Shown here one piece after another: positions 17,444 to 28,330 of a stretch of DNA of 64,000 nucleotides. The position numbers and the translations under genes were made by a program. The DNA is from Pedobacter sp. SYSU D00535. Its GTDB lineage: Bacteria > Bacteroidota > Bacteroidia > Sphingobacteriales > Sphingobacteriaceae. Positions within the stretch are counted from its first letter, which is position 1; each line of letters opens with the position of its first letter. The notes beneath the pieces were generated by a model that was not told the origin of the DNA, made no database searches, and was given only the letters and a program-made list of their open reading frames with translations. The stretch lies in assembly GCF_017355855.1 (NCBI RefSeq), contig NZ_JAFEWD010000002.1, positions 620,001 to 684,000 on the forward strand. Direction: 5' to 3'.

Positions 17444-19849
17444 TCAGATGTTTTCTTTATCCAAAATTGTGAAATACTGATGAATCCGGTTTCCAGCTTC
17501 ATCAACAATCGTTACAAGATGTTTACCAGGTGCAGGACTTACGGCCAGCTGATGTATTTCCCTGGTTGTACCCAGAAATCTCCCATCCAGATGCCAGTAG
17601 ATTAAGCCATTCGTTTTTCTGTGCGCCGCACTCAAAATTAGCTGCCCCCTATTCCCATCAATCTCGTAAGGTACATATATTATCGCATTATTTTTAGGAT
17701 AGATAAACTCCATTGCCTCGGGTTGTTCTACCTGGCAGTCGGGCCGGAAGCTGGGCAGAGGCTTATAACTATAGTTTTTCGTTTTAAAGTAGTACTCCAT
17801 AACGGGTGGCAATACGAACCAATGTTTATGGATCATTTTTGATGGCGATTCACAATCTGAGCTCACCTGAAACTTACCACTTGCATCGAGATGAATGAGT
17901 TTATGGAAGTTACAGGCCTGTGATTTCAGGCAGCTACGGGGAAGCAGTTGCGGCTCTCTGTGTTCGCATTGCTCTCCTGCTTTGAACCCACTTTCTTTGC
18001 AAACTTCGATCTCTACCATTTCGGCAAGGGGAGCCTTAAACCAGCCTGACCGCGAAGCAGGGAGCAAACGGTAAATATCGAAGAGGATAGGGGCTGCAGC
18101 ATCGATACCTGTTAACCCGGGCCGGCCTTCCCCGTCGGTGTTTCCCGCCCAGACTGCTACTACATAGCCGGGAGTTATCCCAATTGCCCAGCCATCCCTG
18201 AATCCAAAACTTGTCCCCGTCTTCCAGGCAATCTGTTGAGAGGATGAGAATTGCTTCCACAAATAATCTTCTCCGGGTCGTATCACCTCATTCATCGCCT
18301 GGAACATCTGGAAGATAGATGCTGCACTTACTCGACCATGCGTTTCTGTTCGAGCCGGTTTCACTGCGTCAGACAATTGATAGGATGGAAGACGCCAATC
18401 ATTATTGTTGTATCTGCTACCGTTAGCATCAAAGTGGTTAAGTGTTCTGGCCATACTGCCGTAGACTCCGGACAGCTCCCACAATGTGTTTTCTCCTCCC
18501 CCTAAGATTAGGGAAAGACCGTAAAAGTCGGCAGGCTTGTTCAGGGTACTAAAACCAAGGTTTCTAAGAAAGTCGTGGAAGCGCTCGTACCTGTACTGCT
18601 GCAACATCTTCACTGCTGGGACGTTCAACGAGCGGGCCAGAGCTTTGGAAGCTGGTACCGCGCCATCATAACCAAGATCATTGTTGTTGGGTTGGTAACC
18701 AGCAATCACGGTCGGAACATCGGGTAGGAGGCTCTCTGGGAGCAACATTCCCTCATTAATCATTGCCGCGTAGAGCAGCGGTTTTAAGGTACTACCGGGA
18801 CTTCTTGGCGCCTGTATCACATCCACGTAGCTTTCTAGTTCGACTTGCTCCGGTTTATAGATATTGCCGTTATAGCTCAGTACTTGGCCGGTCTCTACTT
18901 CCAGTATCAACGCGGCGCAGTTATTAACGAGGTTTGCAGCAAGTCTCTCCTGGTGCTGATTCAAGATCCGCGCTACTGCGACCTGGAGGTTTTTGTTAAC
19001 GCTTGTTCTGATCCGCGTGGATTGCAGTTTTCCTGCTTTAAAATCATTCCTTACAAGGCTGAGCAGGTGTGGGGCCAGTTGAGGTAAGGGGAGAGGTTTG
19101 TCTGGTACGGGTTCCTGCTTTGCTAGCGCTACTTCCACTGTGCTCAATTGACCATCTTTCTCCAAAATATCTAATAGGCGGTTCCTTTTTCGTATTAATT
19201 TATCACGATTTTTCCCCGGATGCACCAAAGAGGGAGCATTTGGAAGAACAGCTAAAGCAGCCATCTCTCCCCAGGATAATTTATGGGAGGGTCTGCCATA
19301 ATATCTCCAGGAAGCAGCTTCTAAGCCCACTACATTCGTCCCAAAAGGAGCATTAGACGCGTAAAGTAACAATATCTCCTCCTTCGAGTAAGTCAGCTCT
19401 AACCGAAGTGCCTTGAGTGCTTCCAATAATTTATTCCAAAAAGTCCTTTGCTTTGGGGATGCAAGCCGTATTACCTGCATGCTCAAGGTGCTGCCTCCAC
19501 TCACAGTTCTACCTTTGCTAACATTTAACCGCAGAGCCCGGCCCAAAGCGAGCACGTCGATACCCGGATGATGGTGAAATCGTTTGTCCTCGAAAGCAAC
19601 AATGCAGGTTTTAAATTTTCCGGGTGCCACTTCATTTTGGGGGAACCGCCACTGCCCGTCTTCGGCTGTAGCCGCCGATAACAGTTCTCCATCCCGGCTT
19701 TCTATTACAAAACTGGTAGGAGAAGTAAACAAAGGGTTGGGAATGGAAAACCAAAAGAAAAGTATAGCAAGTAGCAGGCCCGTTATCATTATTTTCTTTT
19801 TTAATGACAACCTGGCCAGATATGCAGCTACTTTTTTCCAATTCTTCAT
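17444..19849 (-). CDS. pbpC: penicillin-binding protein 1C
   Basis: An 801-residue bifunctional peptidoglycan synthase. A short cytoplasmic N-terminus and one TM (about 18-38) anchor it in the inner membrane. The GT51 transglycosylase has catalytic Glu in FEDKRFHHHPG (about E87). The transpeptidase has SxxK in SPGSTLKP (about S353), SxN in SLNVPAVK and KTGTS. A C-terminal BiPBP_C domain covers about the last 85 residues. The ATG at 19849 overlaps the TGA of the upstream alpha-2-macroglobulin gene in an ATGA, implying translational coupling. This pairing is the classic pbpC/yfhM arrangement. Confidence 0.94.
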   Translation of the reverse strand: MKNWKKVAAYLARLSLKKKIMITGLLLAILFFWFSIPNPLFTSPTSFVIESRDGELLSAATAEDGQWRFPQNEVAPGKFKTCIVAFEDKRFHHHPGIDVLALGRALRLNVSKGRTVSGGSTLSMQVIRLASPKQRTFWNKLLEALKALRLELTYSKEEILLLYASNAPFGTNVVGLEAASWRYYGRPSHKLSWGEMAALAVLPNAPSLVHPGKNRDKLIRKRNRLLDILEKDGQLSTVEVALAKQEPVPDKPLPLPQLAPHLLSLVRNDFKAGKLQSTRIRTSVNKNLQVAVARILNQHQERLAANLVNNCAALILEVETGQVLSYNGNIYKPEQVELESYVDVIQAPRSPGSTLKPLLYAAMINEGMLLPESLLPDVPTVIAGYQPNNNDLGYDGAVPASKALARSLNVPAVKMLQQYRYERFHDFLRNLGFSTLNKPADFYGLSLILGGGENTLWELSGVYGSMARTLNHFDANGSRYNNNDWRLPSYQLSDAVKPARTETHGRVSAASIFQMFQAMNEVIRPGEDYLWKQFSSSQQIAWKTGTSFGFRDGWAIGITPGYVVAVWAGNTDGEGRPGLTGIDAAAPILFDIYRLLPASRSGWFKAPLAEMVEIEVCKESGFKAGEQCEHREPQLLPRSCLKSQACNFHKLIHLDASGKFQVSSDCESPSKMIHKHWFVLPPVMEYYFKTKNYSYKPLPSFRPDCQVEQPEAMEFIYPKNNAIIYVPYEIDGNRGQLILSAAHRKTNGLIYWHLDGRFLGTTREIHQLAVSPAPGKHLVTIVDEAGNRIHQYFTILDKENI

Positions 19850-22800
19850 TTTATGTTCGCAGTTATTGGTACCGCAGGATCTACTACTTCCACCCATTTC
19901 CCCGGTGAGGAAGCAGAAATATTCGCATTATACATGCCTTCGCAGGTGGAAGGTGGAAGATAATACTTGCCGATATAAGAAGCATTGAGCAGTACAAAAT
20001 AAGTTACCTCTTTACCTGCAGGCAAGCTGAAATAGGTGTTTACCCGATCATCTCTGATGTCCCGGTAATCGGAAGGCGAGGATTGAAAAGCGCCCTCATT
20101 ATTCATCAATCTGGTATTAATAATTTCCCATCCGGAAGGGAAAAGCTGGCTTAAAGCTAGGTTATGATAGTTGCCCCGCTTTCCGGGATTCGTGATATTT
20201 ACTTGTGCGACAAAATCGGTTCCCTGTATTAGTTTAGCCGGATCTATCAGCTCTCCAGACATCGAAAAGTAGCCAACCCGCATGCCGAGAACATTTGGAT
20301 TGTTTATGCTGCTAACCGCTTGTCCTACCCCAGGTTTCCCCTGAACGATCACTCTAACAAAAAGCCGGTTTTTTCCTTTATTTGAGATCTGGCTGCTGTT
20401 TTTCGCTAGTGGGTTTTGCAGTGCCTGCTGCCAAAGGCGGGCATTAATGTCTACTTTGCTTTGCTGATTGTTCAACCTGTATGTAAACTGGAGCTTTTTC
20501 CCCTGATTGTTCGTTCCACAATATTTAGCAACAGCTATTAATGCATAAGCAGTTTCCTGAGTACTGTACCAACTGTCTCTTGACAATCGTGCTGCAATAC
20601 TTCTTAACAGATCGTCTGCTGGCTTGCGCATTCCCAGCAGCGTGACGGTTTCCAAAATCATTGCTTCATCCCGCAGTTCTGATCCGAAGGTTCCATAAGA
20701 TTGTGTATAAGGCTTTACATCGAACGAGAGGCCCCTAATCAGCTGTCGGGCCGCCTCTTGATGTCCGCTTAGGCGATAGGCAGCTGCCAGGCGCCAGCGC
20801 GCCTGAACGGAGAGATACCTAAACTCCTTCAACCTGTTCATTGCGCCCAATTCCGGGGATTTTCCTAAAGCCAACAGGTAAAGCCTGTATGCCTGCAAAA
20901 GATCGCCTCCATAGAAGTTTAAGGTAGTTGGAGTCCAGGAAACGGCCTTCGATTTTTGGAACTTCATCCATTGCGAGAGGAAACCAGGAGCTGGAGCAAA
21001 ACCGGCTGATTCTGCTTCAAGCATAAAATGTCCTACGTAGTTCGTGCTCCACTCGTCTGCCTCCGATACGCCCGGCCAATAGCCCATGCCCCCGTCGCTT
21101 AGCTGATAGCCCGCCAAACGTGCTATGGCTACTCTGATATTTCTTTCTACCTGCGCCTTTCTTCCTTCCGACAGATCAACGATTTTTGATAAGTATAGCT
21201 GAGGAAATGCGGAGGAGGTAATTTGCTCGACGCAGCCGTGCGGGTACTGGATAAGATAATTTAGCCTTTTTCCAAGGTTCAATGCGGGGATAGAAGATAC
21301 TTCGACGGAAACTCTGTTCGTGCCTGGCGTGCCAAAGGTACTGAAAGGCAAACTTACAGTTCCTCCTGGCTCCAAGGTCTTCTCAATGACATGGGTTAAT
21401 ACAGGACTAGGATTACGTATATCCAGTTCGACGTCGTAAGCAGCGGTTTCTTTACCGCTTCTGGCAATCACCTTGACTTTTCCTATTCCCTCAAAGTTTT
21501 TCGTTAGGAGGTCCAGATAGACAAGTTGGTCGCCGGCTCTGGTAAAACTAAGCGTCCTTTTATTGCCGGCGCTGTAGTGAAAGGCCGCCGAATGCACCTC
21601 TAGGCTAACATTCTTAATGGCATTACTCATGGCAAAAACGGTCACGGGTAAACGTACCTGTTCGCCGGGGGCGAGCACTCTGGGTAAGGTGGCGAGTACC
21701 ATTAGCGGCTTTTTAACCTTCACTGCTTTTTCTGCCTGGCCGTACGCCCCATTTTGTCCGGCTATCACCATCACCCTGACTGAACCTACATACTGCGGTA
21801 ATTTGAAGGTATGCGTTTTTTTTCCGCCATTGCTGGTGAATGGGCCCAGGAACTTTACTACCGGTTTAAAGCGGTTGGCAGTCGGATTTTTTCCTTTGCC
21901 GGACTGCCGGTCGCCTCCAATGCTGAGAATTCGCTGGAGGTCACCTCCGTAAGCGCCAATTACATAATCAAACAGGTCCCAGGTTTTTACGCCCAGACCC
22001 TCACGGGCATAAAAGGTTTTGTGAGGATCAGGTGTGTTGAAATTTGTAATATCGAGCAGTCCTTCGTCCACAATTGCTATTGTATACGTCATCGGCTTAC
22101 CAGCAGCTTCTGATACAGTAATGGATGTGCTGGTTTCGGGTTTAATTTCTGAAGGCATTGAAATTACTGGTTGGAGAACGGTAGAAGGATCTTCTACTTC
22201 CAGCGGTATGACACCATACATCCTGATGGGTAAGTCATTAACTGTTTGAGAATGAGGTTGCAGTAAGGTTACGTTGACAAACACATTAGGCGACATACTT
22301 TTGTCGATGGTAAACCTTACCTGCGTTTGTCCCTTTTTAGCCGCAAACCAGAAGGTTTTTAGCACCCTACTACCATTTTCTACACTCACCAGGCCGCGAC
22401 CGGCGTTGCCCGTGGGGATAGTAAGTACAGCTTCTTCACCAACTTTGAATTTTTCCCGGTTAGCTGTGAAGGATAACATGGCCGCCTCGGTTGGATTTTC
22501 ATTCTGCATTCTTTCCGACCAGTTAGGCCAGTCTACATATACGATCTTGCCAGTTGTATGACCAGTCTTTGGATCGCGCACTCTTAGCAAAAATCTTCCC
22601 CACTCAGGTTGATCAATGCGCATATTCCAGATTCCTTTTCCGTCCTTCAGTTCAATGGAGGAGGTGTATACCAATTTATTATACTCGTCCTGGCTAAAGT
22701 TGCTCACTGAAGTTTCGTCTTCATCCCACCACCACTGCCATTTCATTTTATAGAGTTCTACTTCAACCGACCGGTTACCTCTTTGGAGTGTGCCATTCGC

Positions 22801-25464
22801 ATCTACTGCCACGATTTGTATGGGATGATTTATACCCGTAACCAGCATCTCGTTATAACCGGTCCCTTTAGGCGTCTGAATACCGACATATCCATCATAG
22901 ACATTGTAAGGCATCGATACCTGGTTGATACTAAAGTTGCCACCGGGTTCAAATACCTTTACCATAAAATTGGCTGTCAGACGGCCGGGTGCTTGTCCCT
23001 CTACATTAATATTGGCGTCAAATTTAGCCTGCCCATTTTCATCCAGCTTGCCGTCAAATATGTTCTGAAGTTGCGAATTGAACGGTCGGATAGGGTCGTC
23101 AAATGTGTACTGTTCCAATTTTGGAAAAGTCGTCGGCTCAGAAGAGACATAAGCGTCAATCTTCGCGTTTAACTTTCTGGCTGCTCCTCCAAATAACCAT
23201 TTTGCTTCTAATAGACCTTTCGCATTTTCATTCTTAGTAAGTTGATTTGGATTGGCAAAGGCGAGATTGATTTTTAGCCTGTTCGGCATAATTGTTTCAA
23301 TCCGGATCCGTTTTTCAAACTCAGCGCCGCCAGCTTTAACTTTTGCTGTCCAATTGCCTGTTGGCGATGAAGCATCTGTGGCTGTCTTGAACTGGTAAAA
23401 ACCGTTTACGTTTTCAGTTCGGCTGAGCTGTTTAAAAAGCTGCCCCTGAGGAGTATAAAGTTCAAAATCAACCGGATGACCCTTTGGAAGCTTGTTCTGT
23501 TTATCATCCAGGATAAAAGTAAGGAACAGGCAGTCGCCGGGCCGCCATACGCCGCGTTCTCCATAAATAAATCCTTTTAGGCCTCTCTGTACTTGTGCTC
23601 CCCCTACATTGAAACGGCTGAGCGGGAGGGAGCTGCCGTCATCGAGTTTCAGGTAGCCCCGTTCTTCACCCTTTTTGGCCACCAGGAGGTATGGCTTGCG
23701 TTTCAAAGAGATTTCGGCAATACCATTACTACCCGACAGAATTTTTCCAATAATTTGCTGCTGATAATCGAGCAATTCAAGCTCTACGCCGCCCATAGGT
23801 TCAGCGGAAAGAATATCAGTAACAGCTATTGTCAAATTATTGCTTGAGCCCTGCTTGGCTATCAAGCCGATATTTGAAGCCAGGACGTTCCTTGAAGCCC
23901 ATCTTTCTTTGTTATAGTAGGAATTGCTGCATGGATTGTCACGTTCATCCCAGTTGTAACCATAAGGGTAATAGTTGTCGTATCGTTTCCAGAATTCGTC
24001 GTCTTCATCTATACTAAGTCCATCGTCGTAATCGGAATCCTCTTCCGAATCTTCGCCCGAGCCGTTTTCAAGCTGTCTTTCTTTGCAGGTGTAGATGGAG
24101 TAGGAGGGGCGAAAGCCGATGGTGATCCGGTAAACTGCTCCCGGCTCGGTGCGGATCAGTTTATCAATATCAAGCATGAACCGATTTTTCTTGTGCAGGT
24201 TCAGGCTCTTGTCGTCATCTAACTTTATGGTGACTTGCTTCACGGGTTTGGCTACCTGCCTTAGCTGATTTTGTCCGTCGATGCTATTTTCCTGCAGGTA
24301 CTGCGGAATGTTGCTTCTGTAAATTTTAATGATTGTTACATCAACTGCGTTAAGGTTCACTGCTTCAAATGGCATCATCAGCCGTCCTGAATGTGGCAGT
24401 ATAACACCCTTTCCGGGGATGCTGACAGCAGGATCAGTATTCTGGAAAAAGACGTTCCCTGAAAAAGACCTGCTTAACTTTTTGCCCTCGAAATTTTCAA
24501 TTCCCTCGTTTACAAAAGCGGTATAGTTACCATCGAGCTTTTCATTAGGATAGAGTTTTACTTCGCTGCCGTTGATTGTATAAGCCGGCATTTCATGGTT
24601 GCTGATCCCCAGCAGGCCTGTTAATTCCTGCCCGATCCGAATGGGATCAGAAAAAAGTATCGACACATACTGTTCTTTGCCTTGGATAGCTCGAATAGCT
24701 AATACTTTAAATTCATTATAAGCAGGAACCTCCTGTTCTTCATTGCCGCCGCCATCCACGTCAATCGGCTCTCCGTTCCATTTTACCTCCAAGTTCTTCC
24801 CGGTTTTGTATCTGATGATGTTGGTGATGGTAAAAGTATGGGTACGGTTCTCTGTCTGATGCTCCCACCTGGTGATGCTATTGCCATCGTATTTTACGGA
24901 TATCAGCTTTTCGATCTTATCAGCGTCCTCTTTGTCGGCCGTTGTGATAATTCCTGTAAAAGTCATTTTGTCCTTGCTGCTATTTGAAGAAGAACGGAGA
25001 CCTAATGTTTCTACAGAATAATCGGGCTTAATAGTTTGGAAGTCGAATCGAAACTCGCCGAGCGTTTCAGGTAGTTTCATGAGGCGATTCAGCTTCAGAG
25101 AGACAGAATATAGTTGGTTCGGGGAGAGCGATGTATCCGGACGAAACTCGATAGTACGGGAGTCTAGCCAAAACGCTTTTCCTTTTACTGCCGGTGATAT
25201 GTCAAAAAGAGCAGGATCAACCGCCTCATTCGCAGCACTCAGGGTAGGCACATCTACAGCCAGTCGAACCCGGATATTGCTTTCCCTGGAGACAATTCCC
25301 GAAGTGTAATTCTCGACATAACTTGCAAACAACTCATAGTTACCCGTTTCGTGTCTTTTTTGATTGGTTTTTCTGCCAACCACCGCAATCACGGCAAGTG
25401 AAACAAGGAGTATGAGCGCAACGTTTTTTCCGCTTGCAAAGAAAGCTCGGATTTCAGGAATCAT
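19846..25464 (-). CDS. bacterial alpha-2-macroglobulin family protein
   Basis: An 1872-residue periplasmic, membrane-anchored protein of the YfhM/A2M type. One N-terminal TM (about 14-31) is followed by MG domains, a bait-like region, and the complement-like thioester domain. The thioester motif is intact as GCVEQ (Cys about 1411, Gln about 1414), so covalent trapping of attacking proteases is plausible. In other bacteria it works with PBP1C in envelope defence and repair. An acidic low-complexity segment (SGEDSEEDSDYDDGLSIDED, about 465-490) is unusual. It is the upstream member of the coupled pair. A TAAATTTC (one mismatch from TAnnTTTG) lies just upstream. Confidence 0.93.
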   Translation of the reverse strand: MIPEIRAFFASGKNVALILLVSLAVIAVVGRKTNQKRHETGNYELFASYVENYTSGIVSRESNIRVRLAVDVPTLSAANEAVDPALFDISPAVKGKAFWLDSRTIEFRPDTSLSPNQLYSVSLKLNRLMKLPETLGEFRFDFQTIKPDYSVETLGLRSSSNSSKDKMTFTGIITTADKEDADKIEKLISVKYDGNSITRWEHQTENRTHTFTITNIIRYKTGKNLEVKWNGEPIDVDGGGNEEQEVPAYNEFKVLAIRAIQGKEQYVSILFSDPIRIGQELTGLLGISNHEMPAYTINGSEVKLYPNEKLDGNYTAFVNEGIENFEGKKLSRSFSGNVFFQNTDPAVSIPGKGVILPHSGRLMMPFEAVNLNAVDVTIIKIYRSNIPQYLQENSIDGQNQLRQVAKPVKQVTIKLDDDKSLNLHKKNRFMLDIDKLIRTEPGAVYRITIGFRPSYSIYTCKERQLENGSGEDSEEDSDYDDGLSIDEDDEFWKRYDNYYPYGYNWDERDNPCSNSYYNKERWASRNVLASNIGLIAKQGSSNNLTIAVTDILSAEPMGGVELELLDYQQQIIGKILSGSNGIAEISLKRKPYLLVAKKGEERGYLKLDDGSSLPLSRFNVGGAQVQRGLKGFIYGERGVWRPGDCLFLTFILDDKQNKLPKGHPVDFELYTPQGQLFKQLSRTENVNGFYQFKTATDASSPTGNWTAKVKAGGAEFEKRIRIETIMPNRLKINLAFANPNQLTKNENAKGLLEAKWLFGGAARKLNAKIDAYVSSEPTTFPKLEQYTFDDPIRPFNSQLQNIFDGKLDENGQAKFDANINVEGQAPGRLTANFMVKVFEPGGNFSINQVSMPYNVYDGYVGIQTPKGTGYNEMLVTGINHPIQIVAVDANGTLQRGNRSVEVELYKMKWQWWWDEDETSVSNFSQDEYNKLVYTSSIELKDGKGIWNMRIDQPEWGRFLLRVRDPKTGHTTGKIVYVDWPNWSERMQNENPTEAAMLSFTANREKFKVGEEAVLTIPTGNAGRGLVSVENGSRVLKTFWFAAKKGQTQVRFTIDKSMSPNVFVNVTLLQPHSQTVNDLPIRMYGVIPLEVEDPSTVLQPVISMPSEIKPETSTSITVSEAAGKPMTYTIAIVDEGLLDITNFNTPDPHKTFYAREGLGVKTWDLFDYVIGAYGGDLQRILSIGGDRQSGKGKNPTANRFKPVVKFLGPFTSNGGKKTHTFKLPQYVGSVRVMVIAGQNGAYGQAEKAVKVKKPLMVLATLPRVLAPGEQVRLPVTVFAMSNAIKNVSLEVHSAAFHYSAGNKRTLSFTRAGDQLVYLDLLTKNFEGIGKVKVIARSGKETAAYDVELDIRNPSPVLTHVIEKTLEPGGTVSLPFSTFGTPGTNRVSVEVSSIPALNLGKRLNYLIQYPHGCVEQITSSAFPQLYLSKIVDLSEGRKAQVERNIRVAIARLAGYQLSDGGMGYWPGVSEADEWSTNYVGHFMLEAESAGFAPAPGFLSQWMKFQKSKAVSWTPTTLNFYGGDLLQAYRLYLLALGKSPELGAMNRLKEFRYLSVQARWRLAAAYRLSGHQEAARQLIRGLSFDVKPYTQSYGTFGSELRDEAMILETVTLLGMRKPADDLLRSIAARLSRDSWYSTQETAYALIAVAKYCGTNNQGKKLQFTYRLNNQQSKVDINARLWQQALQNPLAKNSSQISNKGKNRLFVRVIVQGKPGVGQAVSSINNPNVLGMRVGYFSMSGELIDPAKLIQGTDFVAQVNITNPGKRGNYHNLALSQLFPSGWEIINTRLMNNEGAFQSSPSDYRDIRDDRVNTYFSLPAGKEVTYFVLLNASYIGKYYLPPSTCEGMYNANISASSPGKWVEVVDPAVPITANIK

Positions 25465-25521
25465 GTGAATAGGTTTTTTCCTGAAATTTAGAAAGAATTT
25501 AAGAGAGAAAAAGAAAAATCT

Positions 25522-25926
25522 TTAACCGATCATCACGCCTGGTTTATTCACTACTGGTATTCGCATCAGGTTAGACTCTACAATGCTCTCGGGGAGGAAA
25601 ATAAATTTTTTATCAAAAATCTGGTTGCCAATGTAGTAGCTTAACCAATATTCGTTTGTTAAACCGAAAACCTGTTCATCGATGGCCTCGATTTTTGCAT
25701 AGTCCTGGCTTCCCACAGTTCCAATAGAATGTCTCAGAATAGAGGTTTTTACATCTTCGCCGTCTTTCTGGCCGTAACCTTTTGAAGATACAAGTACTGT
25801 CTCAATCGGCTCGTTTTTTAGATTAACCAAGTACACATTCCACACTTTGGCTTCAGGAGTTTCCCGTTCCAACACCACTGCAATTGCAATGTCTTCAACT
25901 ATATTTTGTGGGAGGTCTTTCTTCAT
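25522..25926 (-). CDS. conserved hypothetical protein
   Basis: A 134-residue soluble protein of unknown function starting MKKDLPQNIVEDIAIAV. A longer start at 25944 would run into the stem of the terminator between this gene and topA, so I prefer the ATG at 25926. The sequence is well ordered (alternating beta strands, WNVYLVN, EYWLSYYIGNQIFDKKFIF) and reads like a member of a small Sphingobacteriaceae-specific family, but I cannot name it. It lies downstream of topA across the hairpin and upstream of the A2M gene (gap 57 bases). Confidence 0.72.
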   Translation of the reverse strand: MKKDLPQNIVEDIAIAVVLERETPEAKVWNVYLVNLKNEPIETVLVSSKGYGQKDGEDVKTSILRHSIGTVGSQDYAKIEAIDEQVFGLTNEYWLSYYIGNQIFDKKFIFLPESIVESNLMRIPVVNKPGVMIG

Positions 25927-25942
25927 AGAGTACAAAATAGTC

Positions 25943-25973
25943 AACCGGAGCAGCGATGACCTCTGCTCCGGTT
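25943..25973 (-). terminator. terminator of topA
   Basis: An 11-bp perfect inverted repeat AACCGGAGCAG / CTGCTCCGGTT begins 9 bases after the topA stop codon on the minus strand. Confidence 0.75.
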
Positions 25974-25981
25974 AAGATCTT

Positions 25982-28330
25982 TTATTTCTTTTTAGCAAAT
26001 CGTTTGCCTGTTTTCTTAGGCTCTTTTTCTGCTGCTTCAGCTAAAGCCTTAACTTCCTCAAATGTAAGGTCTTTCGCTTCTTTACCTTTCGGGATTTTAA
26101 TGTTTTGCTTCCCGTATTCGATATATGGCCCCCAACGACCGTTCAGTATTTTTACATCCGGATGTTCTTCAAAAGTTTTGATCAGCTTTTCAGCGTCTTT
26201 TTGCCGTTTCTCCTGAATAATCTGAATTGCCTGCTCTTCAGTAACACTGTGGGGATCTACTCCTTTCGGCAAGGAGTAGAAGGCGCTGTTATGTCGGATA
26301 TAAGGACCAAAGCGACCAATTGCTACAGTCATATCCTTATCTTCAAATGAGCCCACTTTTTTGGGAAGTTTGAAAAGCTCGAGGGCTTCCTCTAAACTGA
26401 TAGATTCGATCATCTGGCCGGAACGAAGACTAGCGTATCTTGGTTTTTCGTCGCCTTCATTCTCTGCATTTTCACCGATCTGCACAAAGGGACCGAAGCG
26501 GCCAATTCTTACAGAAACCTTTTTACCCGTTTCCGGATCAACACCTAGTTCTCTTTCTCCCCGGGCTTTTTCTGCGGTTTGAATGGTAGTCTCCACTTCC
26601 TGATGGAAAGGACTGTAGAACGACTTTAGCATCTCAGTCCATTCTTTCATGCCGTGAGCGATTTCATCGAATTGCTTTTCGACGTTGGCAGTGAAGTTGT
26701 AGTCCACGATGCCGTTAAAATGCTGCATCAGAAAATCGTTCACCACCGCACCAATATCTGTAGGGAAAAGTTTTGCCTTTTCTGCTCCGGTTATTTCTGT
26801 TTTAGTTTCTTTTTTAAGCTCGCCGCCTTTTAATGTAAATACGCAGAATGAGCGTTCTTTACCTTCGCGGTCTTCTTTAACTACGTAGCCACGGTTTTGC
26901 ACGGTAGATATCGTCGGAGCGTAAGTGGAAGGGCGACCGATGCCTAACTCTTCCAGTTTTTTTACCAGACTTGCTTCCGTATACCGGGCAGGCGGGCGGG
27001 TAAAACGTTCGGTAGCTTTTATTTCCTGTACCAGTAAGTCTTGTCCTTTTGCCAGAGGAGGTAAGATAGGGTTATTGCTGTCTTCGTCCAGATTTGCGTC
27101 CTGGTCCTCATCCGTCGATTCCATGTATACTTTCAGGAATCCATCGAACTTCATCACTTCGCCATTGGCAACAAAGTTTTCTTTCCGGGTCGAGATACCA
27201 ATTTTAGCTGTGGTTTTCTCAAACTGAGCTTCACTCATCTGAGAGGCAATAGCTCTCTTCCAAATCAACTCGTATAGACGTCGTTCCGACGGATCTCCCT
27301 CAATACTATGACGATCAAAATAGGTTGGCCGGATGGCTTCGTGTGCTTCTTGTGCACCTGCAGACTTGGTTTTGAACTTTCTTTCCTGGTGATACTTCTC
27401 GCCATAGGCCGTTCTTATTTCGGCAGAAGCCGCATTCAGGGCAGTTTCAGACAAGTTAACAGAGTCAGTACGCATGTACGTGATCAGTCCGTGTTCGTAT
27501 AGCTTTTGTGCGATCGACATGGTTCTCGAAACCGAGTATCCAAGTTTTCTGCTTGCTTCCTGTTGTAGGGTAGAGGTAGTAAATGGGGGAGCGGGGCTCC
27601 TTTTGGTAGGACGGGTTTCTAAACTCGTTATCGTATAGATGGCCGTCTTACAATCCTCGAGAAACGCTGTTGCACCGGATTCTGTTTCAAAACGCTCAGG
27701 CAATTCCGCTCTGAACAGTTCTTTCGCCTTTCCAGTCGAAAAAATGGCGGTCACCTTATAGGCCGCTGTTGGTTTAAACTTGTTTACTTCACGTTCCCGT
27801 TCAACAATTAACCGTACTGCAACCGACTGTACCCGCCCCGCAGACAGAGAGGGTTTCACTTTTCGCCATAGAACCGGCGATAGCTCAAAACCTACCAGCC
27901 TGTCTAGCACCCGACGAGCCTGCTGTGCATTTACCAGGTTATAGTCAATCTTCCTTGGGTTCTCAATGGCCTTAAGGATAGCTGGCTTAGTGATCTCATG
28001 GAAAACTATTCGCTTTGTCTTATCTTCTTTAAGTCCGAGAGTCTCGTAGAGATGCCAGGAAATGGCTTCTCCCTCCCGGTCCTCGTCCGATGCCAGCCAA
28101 ACCGTTTCGGCCTCTTTCGCTAACTTCTTCAACTCACTTACCACCGCTTTTTTATCAGCGGGAACCTCGTATTTCTGGTTGAAGTTGTTGTTAACGTCTA
28201 TCGCATCATCCGTCTTAACCAAATCACGTATATGGCCATAGCTCGATTTCACAAGGAAGTCTTTTCCAAGATAACCTTCTATGGTTTTTGCTTTCGCAGG
28301 AGACTCAACTATCAGTAAATTTTTTGCCAT
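25982..28330 (-). CDS. topA: DNA topoisomerase I
   Basis: A 782-residue type IA topoisomerase that relaxes negative supercoils. The Toprim domain starts LLIVESPAKAKTIEGYLG (about 5-22), and its acidic triad includes ASDEDREGEAIS. The active-site tyrosine lies in ITYMRTDS (about Y285). In place of Cys4 zinc fingers, the C-terminus has three GRFGP-type repeats (GRFGPFVQIG, GRFGPYIRHN, GRWGPYIEYG, about 600-750) and a Lys-rich tail, as usual in Bacteroidota. A TTTATTTG (one mismatch -7 box) lies a short way upstream. It is a single gene with its own terminator. Confidence 0.96.
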   Translation of the reverse strand: MAKNLLIVESPAKAKTIEGYLGKDFLVKSSYGHIRDLVKTDDAIDVNNNFNQKYEVPADKKAVVSELKKLAKEAETVWLASDEDREGEAISWHLYETLGLKEDKTKRIVFHEITKPAILKAIENPRKIDYNLVNAQQARRVLDRLVGFELSPVLWRKVKPSLSAGRVQSVAVRLIVEREREVNKFKPTAAYKVTAIFSTGKAKELFRAELPERFETESGATAFLEDCKTAIYTITSLETRPTKRSPAPPFTTSTLQQEASRKLGYSVSRTMSIAQKLYEHGLITYMRTDSVNLSETALNAASAEIRTAYGEKYHQERKFKTKSAGAQEAHEAIRPTYFDRHSIEGDPSERRLYELIWKRAIASQMSEAQFEKTTAKIGISTRKENFVANGEVMKFDGFLKVYMESTDEDQDANLDEDSNNPILPPLAKGQDLLVQEIKATERFTRPPARYTEASLVKKLEELGIGRPSTYAPTISTVQNRGYVVKEDREGKERSFCVFTLKGGELKKETKTEITGAEKAKLFPTDIGAVVNDFLMQHFNGIVDYNFTANVEKQFDEIAHGMKEWTEMLKSFYSPFHQEVETTIQTAEKARGERELGVDPETGKKVSVRIGRFGPFVQIGENAENEGDEKPRYASLRSGQMIESISLEEALELFKLPKKVGSFEDKDMTVAIGRFGPYIRHNSAFYSLPKGVDPHSVTEEQAIQIIQEKRQKDAEKLIKTFEEHPDVKILNGRWGPYIEYGKQNIKIPKGKEAKDLTFEEVKALAEAAEKEPKKTGKRFAKKK